Positions 17,946-27,444 of a stretch of 64,000 bases of DNA are shown one piece after another; positions within the stretch are counted from its first letter, which is position 1; every line of letters begins with the position of its first letter. The notes beneath the pieces are model-generated. The model saw only the letters and a program-made list of their open reading frames with translations, was not told the DNA's origin and did no database searches. Source of the stretch: Clostridium sp. CF012 (GTDB lineage: Bacteria > Bacillota > Clostridia > Clostridiales > Clostridiaceae); NCBI RefSeq assembly GCF_018861755.1, contig NZ_JAHLEF010000009.1:110987-174986 (forward strand), written 5' to 3'. The position numbers and the translations under genes are program-made.

Positions 17946-17989
17946 ATTCTAAATCTATATACCTAAGCCAGTTAGTAGTTATTTAAAGT

Positions 17990-18979
17990 TCACTCTATAC
18001 TTTTGCCAAATTTATTTATAAATTCCGAATCTTTATATCCTTTCTCTATAAAATAACTTTTTCTCTTGTTATCGCGTATTATTTCAATTACATGTTCTTT
18101 TTTAGATATATAAACTTCTGTTGTATCCCCATTTAATTCATAAAGTATAATTGAATATGGGTATCCAGTAATAAAACTGTATTTTATATTTTCAAAGCGA
18201 ATCTTTCTTACATGAAATGAATTAAGATAACTCCTTATTTCCTTTAACTTATCTTCTTTTGATGTTGAAGACATATCATAAGGTGACCCCTCAGCTTTAT
18301 GTTCTCCCTCATACATAACGATTACAGAAGAAGTCTCCCCATGATTAAAAGTTTTCTCTAAGATATCTCCTAGGGCTTTAGGTTGCAGTAAATTATACAC
18401 TCCATATATAAAAATCATTGTTAAGGAAATTAATGCTAACGATAACCCTATTTTAATGCTTTTAGTTGGACATATTTTATCCTCGTTAACCACATTATTT
18501 ATATTATTTAATTTATCCTTTTGTACATTTTCTAACTCTAATTTAGAATTATACCCTATATTAAAAGTCACTTTAGATATTTTACTATCCTTGTTATTCT
18601 TAAAATAACTAAGTACCAATGATTTGTTATTTTTTTTATAATCCAAACTATTAATTTTATCCCATGAAATAAATCTCCCTTTTATGAAGAAGCCTTCCTT
18701 TAGAATAAAATTATACTCATATAACCAAAACCCTCTACCCATTAATATTATTGCTAAAAAAACATTAATATTATTTTTCTCTAAAAATGCTAGTGTTATG
18801 AGTATTAACCCTGTAATAATTAAACATAAATACCCAAAATTTCTTTCTTCTATCCTTTTTCTATATTGAAATCTTCTTGCTACAAGTATTCTGTAAAGAA
18901 AATAGTATATGCTAAATAACAAAAACATTATTGGAAACGAAAAATACCATAATGGTAAAATATATTCTTTAAAATACAT
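17990..18979 (-). CDS. Membrane protein of unknown function (DUF5673-like)
   Basis: 329 aa from the second of two nearby ATGs (GGGGGG 6 bases upstream). Two transmembrane helices near residues 10-30 and paired helices near 50-85 precede a soluble segment with a WDKINSLDYKKNN motif of the kind seen in bacterial PH-like DUF5673 domains. A further helix follows near 180-200, then a C-terminal soluble domain. I do not recognise the whole protein. Part of its C-terminal coding region (18063-18150) is duplicated at 20328-20415. Confidence 0.55.
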   Translation of the reverse strand: MYFKEYILPLWYFSFPIMFLLFSIYYFLYRILVARRFQYRKRIEERNFGYLCLIITGLILITLAFLEKNNINVFLAIILMGRGFWLYEYNFILKEGFFIKGRFISWDKINSLDYKKNNKSLVLSYFKNNKDSKISKVTFNIGYNSKLELENVQKDKLNNINNVVNEDKICPTKSIKIGLSLALISLTMIFIYGVYNLLQPKALGDILEKTFNHGETSSVIVMYEGEHKAEGSPYDMSSTSKEDKLKEIRSYLNSFHVRKIRFENIKYSFITGYPYSIILYELNGDTTEVYISKKEHVIEIIRDNKRKSYFIEKGYKDSEFINKFGKSIE

Positions 18980-19165
18980 GTACATCCCCCCATAACTATA
19001 TTTAGGAAGAATTACTCCCTCCTAATCTACAATCCCGACATATCCCATCTACTCTAATAACTAACAGATATCCTAGCATTTTTACAGTTGCTTATGATGG
19101 ACTTTTAGAAAAGTGTGTATCAACTATTAACGGTGCTTACTACTAATCAGACCGTAAAATGCGAC

Positions 19166-19426
19166 TTATTTTTTAATTACCTTAATAATTAAATCCGCCA
19201 AAAGTGTTCCAAGTTCCGCTATACCTGTGTATATAAAACAATATATAAGAAAAGTTGAATTAAATACTGCAAAGGTTAGAATTAAAGTCACTGTAAAGAT
19301 TGCACCTAATATTATTAACCTTTTCATTGATATTAACTGTGCTACCAAGCCTACGCAAAAAGCAATAAGTGGCAAAGTTAATAACGTTAAACCCATAGGG
19401 TCAATACTTAATAACATAGCACGCAT
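19166..19426 (-). CDS. Small membrane protein, DUF2651-like
   Basis: 86 aa with three hydrophobic helices (about 12-34, 36-56 and 58-82) and a basic tail (IIKVIKK). GGGGA lies 6 bases before the ATG. Size and helix spacing resemble DUF2651/YbeF-type proteins, but there is no diagnostic motif. Gene 27 bp downstream of the GNAT gene that starts at 19998, so probably cotranscribed. Confidence 0.5.
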   Translation of the reverse strand: MRAMLLSIDPMGLTLLTLPLIAFCVGLVAQLISMKRLIILGAIFTVTLILTFAVFNSTFLIYCFIYTGIAELGTLLADLIIKVIKK

Positions 19427-19452
19427 GATTATTCCCCATTCCCCCTGTTCAG

Positions 19453-19998
19453 CTAAATATTATATTCATAATCAAGAATTGAGTATACGAATGAATCTCT
19501 CCATTTTCCTTTTTGTAATTTATGCTCCCTTAATCTACCTTCTTTTATCATCCCTATCTTCTCCATAACCTTCGCTGATGCAATATTATCTGGATGGCAT
19601 GTAGCAAAAATCCTATGTAGATTTAATTTTTCAAATCCAAAATTTATAATTGCATCGGCTGATTCATAGGCATATCCATTTCTCCAGTATTGATTATCAT
19701 AACAATATCCAATGGAGCCTTCCTTATTATTAATATTTGTGACATGTATCCCACAACCACCGATTAGAATATTATTTTGCTTTAATACTACTGCAACTTC
19801 ATAATCATATCTTGGTTTTAAAGTTTGGTAATCAATAACCTTTTTCAAGAAAATTTGTGTACCCATTTCGCTATTGGGTCCAATTGGTAGATACATTGTT
19901 ACCTCTGGTTTTGAAGCATATGTATGAATAGACTTAAAATCATCTTCATTAAATTCTCTTATAATAAGCCTGTCAGTTTCTATCGTATTGAAAAACAT
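19453..19998 (-). CDS. GNAT acetyltransferase, RimJ/RimL type
   Basis: 181 aa. It begins with the pattern of this subfamily (ETDRLIIREFNEDDF). The conserved middle is IGYCYDNQYWRNGYAYESADAI in pattern (acetyl-CoA loop of the non-canonical W-x-N/G-x-G-Y type), and the end is HPDNIASAKVMEKIGMIKEG. Such enzymes acetylate protein N-termini, aminoglycosides or small amines; the substrate here cannot be read. AGGTAGGTG precedes the ATG. Confidence 0.88.
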   Translation of the reverse strand: MFFNTIETDRLIIREFNEDDFKSIHTYASKPEVTMYLPIGPNSEMGTQIFLKKVIDYQTLKPRYDYEVAVVLKQNNILIGGCGIHVTNINNKEGSIGYCYDNQYWRNGYAYESADAIINFGFEKLNLHRIFATCHPDNIASAKVMEKIGMIKEGRLREHKLQKGKWRDSFVYSILDYEYNI

Positions 19999-20086
19999 AT
20001 AATTACACCTACCTATTTTCTATTTTTATAAACATTCTTTATTAGATTAGTTTGTTATAGTTTACCAGTTTATTGATAGTGACAAA

Positions 20087-20327
20087 TTATTTGAGTTGTT
20101 TTGAAAAAACAACTGTATCTTCTATTGCTATGCCATCATCATTAAATTCAACTTCTAGGAGGGCAATCTCGTTTAATTTGCATGAATTTTATTCAAGTTA
20201 TTTTTACAATATCTAAATGCTTTTATCATATTATCGTCACTTAATCTACTGGCAATTGTGCAATGTGGGCTCCAATTACCAGAAAGATAAAATGAATTTT
20301 CATTTTTATTGAAATTATATCTAAACT
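20087..20327 (-). pseudogene. Remnant of a 2'-5' RNA ligase/cyclic phosphodiesterase family gene
   Basis: One frame reads GNWSPHCTIASRLSDDN followed by a helix (KAFRYCKNN). After a frameshift and stop it continues in another frame as EIALLEVEFNDDGI...FSKQLK and stop. The H-x-T-(I/L)-A element and the final beta strands fit the second half of the 2H phosphoesterase fold (LigT/CPDase superfamily). The N-terminal half, with the first H-x-T, is missing. The break point is fused to a duplicated piece of the gene at 17990-18979. Confidence 0.6.
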
Positions 20328-20415
20328 TCCATATTCTCTTGTTATCGCGCATTATTTCAATTACATATTCTTTTTTAGATATATAGATTTCTGTTTTATC
20401 CCCATTTAATTAATA
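20328..20415 (-). repeat. Duplicated fragment of the DUF gene at 17990-18979
   Basis: About 88 bp here match 18063-18150 at roughly 90 percent identity, sharing TTCTCTTGTTATCGCG and TATCCCCATTTAATT. The copy encodes the same stretch (EIYISKKEYVIEIMRDNK in the duplicate) but begins and ends abruptly and is joined to the 2H phosphoesterase remnant. The rest of the 19999-20466 gap has no other gene. Confidence 0.75.
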
Positions 20416-20466
20416 AAGTATATATACGATTTTATATTAGATAATGAATATTTTCTAATACAACAT

Positions 20467-21282
20467 CTAAAATTCGACTATAAGCACTTCATACTCTTCT
20501 GTTTTATAAAATCCAATTTTTTCGGCTATTTTAACAGACGGTAAATTTCTTATCCAACTATCCCAATGAGGTATTAAGTTTCTTTCAACACATTCATTAA
20601 TAAAATTTACTGCAAGGGCCGTTCCGACACCTTTCTTTTGCTCTTCTTCAATAGTCTCGATACCGATTCCACAATGATTTTTACTAACAAGTTCAGCCGT
20701 ACACCATGATATTAATCTTTTATCATTAACCGCACAATATCCAAACCCATTTTTAATAAACCCATCAACAGTTCCCCACATTCCCGATAACTCTTCTTTT
20801 AGGAATTTAAGATTTCCTAAGTTACTGTCGTTAAGTATTTCTTCGTTAATAGCTTTAATTTCACATGAATGATTTTCTAGAATTTTATTATCAAAATTCC
20901 CTATATCATATCTATATAAAACTCTTTTACCTTGATGAACTGTTAAGTCATAAAATGTATCTAACATTGCATTTTTCCATAAATCTGATGTATAAGAAAT
21001 TTTAATACAATCATAGAATTCTTTTTTTAAACTTTCAGTTAATATATTTTCTTTTATGTAATTAATACACTTATTATATTCTTCATAAGTAGCCGTCTCT
21101 CCACCAACGTATAGTACAAAGTTACCCCTATCAAAAATTACATATAACTCTGGATTATTTAAGCTATCTAAGTATATTTCTCCTGGTGTATTTCCTTCAA
21201 TAACTGATTCAAAAACAAATTTCTTACTATTTGAACTAAATACTTTTTTTGCTTTTTCAAAATTACTATCTACTTTATACAT
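20467..21282 (-). CDS. GNAT acetyltransferase, two-domain (GNAT_acetyltran/PF12746 type)
   Basis: 271 aa from the ATG at 21282 (GGGGG 5 bases upstream; the longer frame has no site). An N-terminal half without a nucleotide-binding motif contains FDRGNFVLYVGGE. The C-terminal acetyl-CoA loop is IETIEEEQKKGVGTALAVNF and is followed by WDSWIRNLPSVKIAEKIGF. This layout fits the PF12746 family of Firmicutes. Substrate unknown. Confidence 0.8.
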   Translation of the reverse strand: MYKVDSNFEKAKKVFSSNSKKFVFESVIEGNTPGEIYLDSLNNPELYVIFDRGNFVLYVGGETATYEEYNKCINYIKENILTESLKKEFYDCIKISYTSDLWKNAMLDTFYDLTVHQGKRVLYRYDIGNFDNKILENHSCEIKAINEEILNDSNLGNLKFLKEELSGMWGTVDGFIKNGFGYCAVNDKRLISWCTAELVSKNHCGIGIETIEEEQKKGVGTALAVNFINECVERNLIPHWDSWIRNLPSVKIAEKIGFYKTEEYEVLIVEF

Positions 21283-21518
21283 GATATCCCCCTTTAATTT
21301 TATACTAACGGTCTTGGAATATTTTGTAGTATACACTATAAATAGCATATACGGCGTATAGTAAGTAAAAATAGCCTTAAGAGAGCATTTTGCATTTTTA
21401 TTGAACTATAAATCAAAAGTGTACTGCAATCATAATATACCAAATAACAATTACATATGAAACCGAATAGTCAATTGTTTTGGTTTTTATCATTATATTT
21501 AGTGAAACTTTTATTGAA

Positions 21519-21761
21519 TTATTTGTTTCTGAAATTTATATTCCTTATAATTAGAACACATGAAAATATTATTACCAGTATAACTCCAGCAAAAGAAATA
21601 ACTCCAAATAGTCTATAAATCATCTGTGTAAATGCATTTGCACCTGAACCGCCTCCAAACATTGTATATGTTGCATTGAAAAAAGATGGACTCTGTAGTA
21701 ATGTAAGCATAAAACTTCCTAAAATACAGAATACTAATTTTATATTTTTTGTATTATTCAT
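21519..21761 (-). CDS. Small membrane protein of unknown function
   Basis: 80 aa, GGAGGGG 8 bases before the ATG. Two hydrophobic helices (about 8-25 and 52-72) are joined by a glycine-rich loop (MFGGGSGANAFTQM). No family recognised. Single gene; the 170 bp downstream hold nothing evident. Confidence 0.55.
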   Translation of the reverse strand: MNNTKNIKLVFCILGSFMLTLLQSPSFFNATYTMFGGGSGANAFTQMIYRLFGVISFAGVILVIIFSCVLIIRNINFRNK

Positions 21762-21906
21762 TTAACTTTTCCCCTCCAAAGTTTTTATTGACTTGGAAAT
21801 AATTACACAATATTCTACTGAGACACATAAAATATTTATCTAATTATAGCATTATTACTATAAATTGGATTAGCGCCCAGAGCAAAGAAATTAGTTCCCC
21901 ATTCCC

Positions 21907-21954
21907 CTAGAAGCCAAGCTCTTTCGCACATATAGGACAATAGTTGAATTTCAT
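21907..21954 (-). pseudogene. Truncated zinc-ribbon N-terminus
   Basis: A 15-codon ORF (MKFNYCPICAKELGF, stop) with GGAG 6 bases upstream. The C-x-x-C knuckle at the start resembles the N-terminal zinc ribbon of some NUDIX or small regulatory proteins, but the rest of the gene is lost. It is the only feature I can support in the 330-bp gap. Confidence 0.35.
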
Positions 21955-22091
21955 AAAATATCTCCTTACCATTATTTTGCACAGATTATTTCTATATTTT
22001 CATATAAATTATGTAATGAATTTCAGTTCATTTATTATAAAGTATATTTCTTCCCAGCTATAAAACCTAACTATATATTAAAATTGTTCTT

Positions 22092-22967
22092 TTAATCCTC
22101 ACCTAATTTTAGTGTAACTGATACAATTTCAGGTCTATTAAATATCCTCTGAGGAACAATGCTATTACCAAGGCCTCGGCTTACCACCATAACAGTATTG
22201 TTCTTTTTATACATACCTTTATAATATTTGGGCCAAAAGCCTTGATTTGGTGCAATAATTCCACCTAAAAGAGGTAAAATAACTTGTCCACCATGAGCAT
22301 GTCCTGTAAAAGCTAAATCTATATTATTATGAACATAAAGCTCAAAAAGCTCAGGCCTGTGAGAAAGAAGTATTTTAAATCTTTTTTCATTATTAACATC
22401 AAATAATTCTTTTTTCATGATATCTAAATTCATATAATCTTCAGAATGATCGGTTGTATTAAAGGCAGGGTCATCAACCCCTAAGATAAAAATTTTTTCG
22501 TTATTTTTTTCATAATATAGTGATTCATTTCTTAAAACTATTACTTCTTTTTCTTTAAGTTTTTTTTCTAGAGATTCAAATTTTCCAGACCACCCTTCAT
22601 GGTTTCCATTAACATAGAATATGGGTGCTATAGAATTTATTTTATCAATAAAAGATAGTGCATTTTCCTCATTATATTTTCGTTTATCCACTAAATCACC
22701 TGTAATAACTATAATATCAGGCTTTTGTGATTTGATTTTTTTCACAAGAGTATTATTGTCTTTATAAAAAATTTTGTTATGTAAATCTGAAATTTGGACT
22801 ATCTTAAAGTTATTAAAGGATTTTGGAAGCTCGTTACTTTTTACATTATATTTAGAGATTACTATATTATTATTCTCAAAATATGAAAAGCAAATTATAA
22901 ATATAATAATAAAAATGAATATAATATATTTTTTACCTAAACACTTTTTAACCATACAAATTATCAT
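22092..22967 (-). CDS. Membrane-anchored metallophosphoesterase (YkuE-like)
   Basis: 291 aa. An N-terminal transmembrane helix (residues 13-28) is followed by the calcineurin-like metal-binding motifs in order: SDLH (near 60), GDLVD (near 90), GNHEGW (near 120), a LSHRPE histidine and GHAHGGQ (near 222). The C-terminal SRGLGNS is typical of the YkuE/YpbG group. The enzyme acts outside the cytoplasmic membrane; the substrate is unknown (relatives act on lipids or phosphodiesters). The start is uncertain between residues 1 and 5. Confidence 0.88.
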   Translation of the reverse strand: MIICMVKKCLGKKYIIFIFIIIFIICFSYFENNNIVISKYNVKSNELPKSFNNFKIVQISDLHNKIFYKDNNTLVKKIKSQKPDIIVITGDLVDKRKYNEENALSFIDKINSIAPIFYVNGNHEGWSGKFESLEKKLKEKEVIVLRNESLYYEKNNEKIFILGVDDPAFNTTDHSEDYMNLDIMKKELFDVNNEKRFKILLSHRPELFELYVHNNIDLAFTGHAHGGQVILPLLGGIIAPNQGFWPKYYKGMYKKNNTVMVVSRGLGNSIVPQRIFNRPEIVSVTLKLGED

Positions 22968-23176
22968 TTCCTTTCATAATTACTAGAACTATAAATTCAA
23001 TATGAGATAAACTAAGCAAGATCTACCTGGCTCTAACTTCCTATTCAACAATCATATGCTCCTTTTATTATACAGTAAATCTTTAACAATAAACTACATA
23101 TTGTATATATATTTACTTTTACTTATATTTCATACATAATAAACTTATGTTTTACAAATCAAGGAGGTGCCAATAG

Positions 23177-24463
23177 ATGTATTCCATAAAGAAACTAGAC
23201 AATGCACAAATAATCGACTTAGCTAAAATACGTACTAATTCCTTCACTGCAATTTCTCTCCCACTTGAAAAACATGCCGAAATAATGAATATTCAAAATG
23301 AATATGACTTTATCAATTTCTATGGTTTATTTAATGAGGAAAATCTTATAGGTGGAATGAGATTACATGATTTTAAAATGAATTTACTTAATCAGAAAGT
23401 CTTTGCTGGTGGAGTTGGCTCCGTTGCTGTAGATTTACTTCACAAAAAAGAAAAGGTTGCTTTAGAAATCATTAAATTCTTTATTTATCATTATAAAGAA
23501 AGAGGGGCATCCATGGCTTTACTGTATCCTTTTAGACCTGACTTTTATAAAAAAATGGGATTTGGTTTTGGTACAACCCTTAATCAGTTTAAAATTAAAC
23601 CTTGTGATCTTCCAAAAGGAAATTCTAAGAAAAACATTAAGTTCTTAAATAAAGATGATGCTGAAGAGATGTGCAAATTTTACAACAGCATTGTAAATAA
23701 AACTAATGGTCTAATGGAAAAATCGCCAAAAGAATTTAATAACCTTTTCAACTTTGAATCCAACAAAATTGTAGGATTCAAAGTAGGTAATACAATTTTA
23801 GGCTATTTGATTTTCCACTTTCGAAAGGGAGAAACAGGCTCCTTCCTTGTAAATGATATTTTTGTATCTCAAATGCTATTTGAAAATTCTGTAGTTTTCC
23901 TAGAGCTCATGACTTTCTTAAATACTCAAAGTGATCAAATAAGATATATAATAATAAACACCCAAGATGAAAACTTTAGATTTGCTTTAACTGACCCAAG
24001 AAATAATTCTGATAGACTTTTGGTGTCTCTATATCATGAATACAGTACCCAGGGAACTGGTATAATGTATAGAGTTATTAATATTCCAAAGCTTTTTGAA
24101 GATTTAAAAGATCATAACTTTAATAATATAAGCTGTAATTTAAAGCTTTCTATACTAGACATCTTGATTTCTGAGAACGTAGCTAGTTATGTAATCCATT
24201 TTAATAATGGTAATTCTTCACTAGTTGAAAATGCTGATTACGATGTGGAGTTGACTATGGATATTGCTGATTTTTCTTCATTGATTACTTGTGCCGTTGA
24301 CTTAAAATCTTTGTATAGATATGGACGTGTACAGTTATCTGATGAATGCTATTTAAATACCTTGAATGTACTTTTTTCATCTGATGAAAAGCCATTGTGT
24401 ATGTTGATTTTTAAATACAAAAAAGGTGCGAATCCAGTAAATTATCTCACCTTTTATTGTTAA
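23177..24463 (+). CDS. Eis-like N-acetyltransferase
   Basis: 428 aa with strong AAGGAGG upstream. Three parts are visible: an N-terminal GNAT domain with the loop VGSVAVDLLHKKEKVALEII and YPFRPDFYKKMGFGFG, a second GNAT-like domain, and a C-terminal SCP2-like domain ending in SSDEKPLCMLIF. This is the layout of the Eis family, whose best known members acetylate aminoglycosides or lysines. It is convergent or isolated relative to its neighbours and is one of the few + strand genes here. Drug-modifying activity is only inferred. Confidence 0.88.
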   Translation: MYSIKKLDNAQIIDLAKIRTNSFTAISLPLEKHAEIMNIQNEYDFINFYGLFNEENLIGGMRLHDFKMNLLNQKVFAGGVGSVAVDLLHKKEKVALEIIKFFIYHYKERGASMALLYPFRPDFYKKMGFGFGTTLNQFKIKPCDLPKGNSKKNIKFLNKDDAEEMCKFYNSIVNKTNGLMEKSPKEFNNLFNFESNKIVGFKVGNTILGYLIFHFRKGETGSFLVNDIFVSQMLFENSVVFLELMTFLNTQSDQIRYIIINTQDENFRFALTDPRNNSDRLLVSLYHEYSTQGTGIMYRVINIPKLFEDLKDHNFNNISCNLKLSILDILISENVASYVIHFNNGNSSLVENADYDVELTMDIADFSSLITCAVDLKSLYRYGRVQLSDECYLNTLNVLFSSDEKPLCMLIFKYKKGANPVNYLTFYC

Positions 24464-24524
24464 ACTAGAATATAAGAATACTATATAGTAATAAATTTTA
24501 GATATATAAAGGAGATTTTTGATT

Positions 24525-25007
24525 ATGGATATTTCATTTAAAACTGATGAGGGCAGGTTCAATTATAGAGTAGCAGGTATTATAATTTACGATAATAAAT
24601 TATTGGTTATGAAAGACGAACATTCACCGTATTACTATATTCCGGGTGGTCGAGTTACTATGAATGAATTAAGTGAAGTGGCAATTATTAGAGAAATAAA
24701 AGAAGAATTAAATACTGAAGTAAAGGTTAATCGCATGCTGTGGATCAATGAAAATTTATTCCACGAAGAATATTTTGATGAGAACTTTCACGAAGTATGT
24801 TTTTATTATTTATTAGATATGATTGATGACAAATTAATAAATAAAGAAAGTGAGTTTGTACATAAAGATAATGAACAACATAATCTTACTTTTTACTGGA
24901 AAGATATAGACAAAATTAAAGATTTAAATATATATCCATTGTTTGTAAAAAATAGTATTTTGCAATTACCACAAGTAATAGAGCATGTGCTAGAAAAGAA
25001 CATTTAA
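24525..25007 (+). CDS. NUDIX hydrolase
   Basis: 160 aa from the ATG at 24525 (AAAGGAG 10 bases upstream). The NUDIX box is near residues 42-64: GGRVTMNELSEVAIIREIKEE in pattern, with N in place of the usual final glycine. The enzyme cleaves nucleoside diphosphates linked to another group; substrate unknown. It lies 61 bp after the Eis-like gene and may be cotranscribed with it. A hairpin at 25090-25126 ends the transcript. Confidence 0.88.
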   Translation: MDISFKTDEGRFNYRVAGIIIYDNKLLVMKDEHSPYYYIPGGRVTMNELSEVAIIREIKEELNTEVKVNRMLWINENLFHEEYFDENFHEVCFYYLLDMIDDKLINKESEFVHKDNEQHNLTFYWKDIDKIKDLNIYPLFVKNSILQLPQVIEHVLEKNI

Positions 25008-25089
25008 GTTTTGCTACTTATATAAAAGAAAGTTTTACATCACTGAAAGTAGTGAAACATCACCTTAGAAACCATGTAAATAGCAACAT

Positions 25090-25126
25090 AATAATAAGGT
25101 TACGGTCTACGCGTCTCCTTATTATT
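25090..25126. terminator. Terminator-like hairpin after the NUDIX gene
   Basis: Perfect 10-bp arms AATAATAAGG and CCTTATTATT around a 17-base loop. Convergent genes end on both sides (25007 + and 25236 -). Confidence 0.55.
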
Positions 25127-25235
25127 ATTCAAAGCATTTTTTCCGTATACCATAATTATTAAGTTTTTAAGCCTTTTTATCTTACTCTCAACTACATCTC
25201 AGATGATTATTTAATTAACTAGTTTGAACCGTTCT

Positions 25236-25778
25236 TTAAAAGCCACTCTTGACCTTCTCCATTACAATAAATTTAAAATTTTCATCTTCAATATACTCGT
25301 CGCATCTTTTAAAATCCAGCTTCTCAAATAATCTCAAAGCCGGCTTGTTACATTCACCAGTTTCAATATATATTCTGTCAATATCCATATTATTGAATAT
25401 ATAATAAACTGCTATCTTTACCGAAGTATAAGCAATCCCTTTATTCCAGTATCTTTTATCACCTATCGTAACTCCCATTTCCCCTTGCTTTTTAAGCTTA
25501 TCTATACTAAAAAAATTAACAAAACCTATAGCATTATCTTCATAATCTGTAATTATAAAATATTTATATTCTATATCCTGAATGTTTTCGCTCATTATTT
25601 CAGTGTCAAACCTACGACAATAATTTATACATTCTTCAATTAACTCTTTGCTGTTATTAGGTATTGGTCTTGGATCATGCTTGTTTAGTTCTTTATCAAT
25701 TTGCCATGAAAATAAGTTAATTACATCACTTGAACCGATATCTCTTATTACAATTTCGTTGTTTTGATAATAAATCAT
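25236..25778 (-). CDS. GNAT acetyltransferase
   Basis: 180 aa from the ATG at 25778 (GGGGGG 6 bases upstream; the longer frame lacks a site). RimJ-like fold: IRDIGSSDVINLFSWQ at the start, GVTIGDKRYWNKGIAYTSVK as the acetyl-CoA region and CNKPALRLFEKLDF near the end. Substrate unknown. A degenerate small ORF lies between it and the kinase gene upstream. Confidence 0.86.
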   Translation of the reverse strand: MIYYQNNEIVIRDIGSSDVINLFSWQIDKELNKHDPRPIPNNSKELIEECINYCRRFDTEIMSENIQDIEYKYFIITDYEDNAIGFVNFFSIDKLKKQGEMGVTIGDKRYWNKGIAYTSVKIAVYYIFNNMDIDRIYIETGECNKPALRLFEKLDFKRCDEYIEDENFKFIVMEKVKSGF

Positions 25779-25798
25779 TATAATCCCCCCTAATATAC

Positions 25799-25923
25799 TA
25801 TTAAAATCCAATCAACCAATTTTTCCTTATCTAATACAGCATAGACATATAAATGCGGATTTGAAATTGCATAATATACCTCACTGTTTGATTATCTACT
25901 TTTACAATTTTATATTCTTTCAT
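25799..25923 (-). pseudogene. Degenerate small ORF coupled to the P-loop kinase gene
   Basis: An ATG overlaps the kinase stop codon as ATGA, the usual sign of translational coupling. It opens MKEYKIVKVDNQTVRY. The likely continuation (NPHLYVYAVLDKEKLVDWIL) is in another frame, so the 40-residue product seems broken by a frameshift. The protein family is not recognised. Confidence 0.4.
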
Positions 25924-26435
25924 TTTATTTCACCCTTCTCTATTAACTTAATTATCTCAATAGCTGTTTGGTTAGGTACAATATCACTTACATCAATTTT
26001 GACTGTATCCATATTGTTATATAAATCCAGCCTTTGTAGGCTTCTATCAATTACATCAGCTTTTCTAATACCATTTTGCACATCAACTACCAATCTGTTT
26101 TTAAGAGCCGTTTCGGAGCAAATTAAAGAAATTTTATAAAGCTCAAAATCACAATTTTTTAATGGTTCCAAAAGCTGCCTAAATATATATTCTTCATGGA
26201 TTACCCAGCAAAATATGATATACTCATAACCCGAGTTATCCAAATATGACTTTAGTAGGTGTGTAATATTATTTATAACCATTTTTTTATTTTCTTCTGA
26301 AACCACGAATGGATTCATATTCCAACACCAATCACCATCTAAATAAACGCTTGGCTTTAGTGTTTCAAGTAATATATTGCACACTGTACTTTTACCTATA
26401 CCCATTGTTCCGTTAATAATAATTAACTTTTTCAC
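25920..26435 (-). CDS. P-loop nucleotide kinase-like protein (AAA_33 type)
   Basis: 171 aa from a GTG start with GAGGTGG 7 bases upstream. Walker A NGTMGIGKST is at residues 8-17. YLDGDWCWNMNPF follows, as in small kinases and shikimate-kinase-like proteins that act on antibiotics or nucleosides, then LKNRLVVD and RSLQRLDLY as the lid region. Substrate unknown. Its stop overlaps the start of a small degenerate ORF. Confidence 0.78.
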   Translation of the reverse strand: MKKLIIINGTMGIGKSTVCNILLETLKPSVYLDGDWCWNMNPFVVSEENKKMVINNITHLLKSYLDNSGYEYIIFCWVIHEEYIFRQLLEPLKNCDFELYKISLICSETALKNRLVVDVQNGIRKADVIDRSLQRLDLYNNMDTVKIDVSDIVPNQTAIEIIKLIEKGEIK

Positions 26436-26526
26436 ACAGACACCACCTCGGTAGATATATTTATAATAGAATCTTTTGCTGCTATACTAATTTTCATATT
26501 TATTATCCTCACCTATTTTTTATTGT

Positions 26527-26680
26527 TCAATTTGTTCTATACACTCTTAACTCGCTTGTAATAGTTAAATTGCCCTGAGGCAGTACTGTCGCATTAAGTT
26601 CCTCAATATTAATTTTTTCAAATAAATTTTTAATTAAACCTTGCCATGCTTGCGAGGTATAACCTTTACCTCTAATGTTT
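26527..26680 (-). pseudogene. GNAT acetyltransferase remnant
   Basis: About 50 codons contain an acetyl-CoA loop and following helix (RGKGYTSQAWQGLIKNLF) and a strand (INIEELNATVLPQ), ending LTITSELRVYRTN and stop. The N-terminal half is absent and the C-terminal motif looks shortened. It abuts the 3' end of the intact GNAT gene at 26679. Confidence 0.5.
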
Positions 26681-27119
26681 ATATATCCTTACCCATAATA
26701 GCCATGCTATTCCATTCAGCGAAATTATTTTTCAAATAAAACTTACTTGTTTTGTTTCCTTTTGAAGTAAATAGAATAATAGTAGTTACACCCATCCCTT
26801 TTAATCGTTCTTCCAATTCATTGATCAGTTTACTGCCTATTCCTTGTCCCTGCAACTCATTAGAAATAAACATTTCTCTTAAATTGTAATGGATTCCATC
26901 ATAGAATTGTTCATAGTTGCCGAAAATAGCACCTTTTACTTGCCCGCCTTCAACATATAAAGCACCTTCGAAATTGGGAGAAATATAAATATCATTCAAT
27001 CTTTTATGAGCAGTTTCTAATGTCCATTTATCATTCCAAGGTTCAGCATTAAACACTTTTATATAAAGTTCCGAGCATTTCAATATATCTTGATCTTTTA
27101 TACTAATAATATTATTCAT
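26679..27119 (-). CDS. GNAT acetyltransferase, AAC(6')-like architecture
   Basis: 146 aa, GAGGGGAA 6 bases before the ATG. SELYIKVFNAEPWNDKW near residue 15 and LREMFISNELQGQGIGSKLI in pattern as the acetyl-CoA loop, then NKTSKFYLKNNFAEW. The start (FNAEPWND) resembles aminoglycoside 6'-type acetyltransferases and their many housekeeping relatives. No claim of resistance can be made from sequence alone. Confidence 0.85.
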   Translation of the reverse strand: MNNIISIKDQDILKCSELYIKVFNAEPWNDKWTLETAHKRLNDIYISPNFEGALYVEGGQVKGAIFGNYEQFYDGIHYNLREMFISNELQGQGIGSKLINELEERLKGMGVTTIILFTSKGNKTSKFYLKNNFAEWNSMAIMGKDI

Positions 27120-27183
27120 AAATAATTCCCCTCTTCAATTCCTTTTGCAATTTTGACTACTTCATTACAACTTTCAAAAGCAT

Positions 27184-27300
27184 CTAATTAAAACTTACAA
27201 TTATAATTCTATGATTACTAGTAAATCCTGATTTTTCTAATGTTTTCTTAGATGCTGTATTTTTATAGTCAGTAAGTAATTTCTATTTTAATTATAAAAT
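27184..27300 (-). pseudogene. GNAT C-terminal remnant
   Basis: The 325-bp gap before the VanZ gene holds a C-terminal GNAT motif (DYKNTASKKTLEKSGFTSN, then IIIVSFN and stop). Nothing upstream in frame remains. The rest of the gap contains only the AT-rich promoter region of the VanZ-like gene. Confidence 0.45.
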
Positions 27301-27444
27301 ATTATAATATCAATGTAAAAAATAACTATAACCATTTTTTCCTTTTTATCATAAATATTGAAACCCATGTTAATATTCTGTATAATTGAATAAAGACACA
27401 ATGATAAAATTTTCATTTAAATTATTAAATTATAGGAGTAATAT

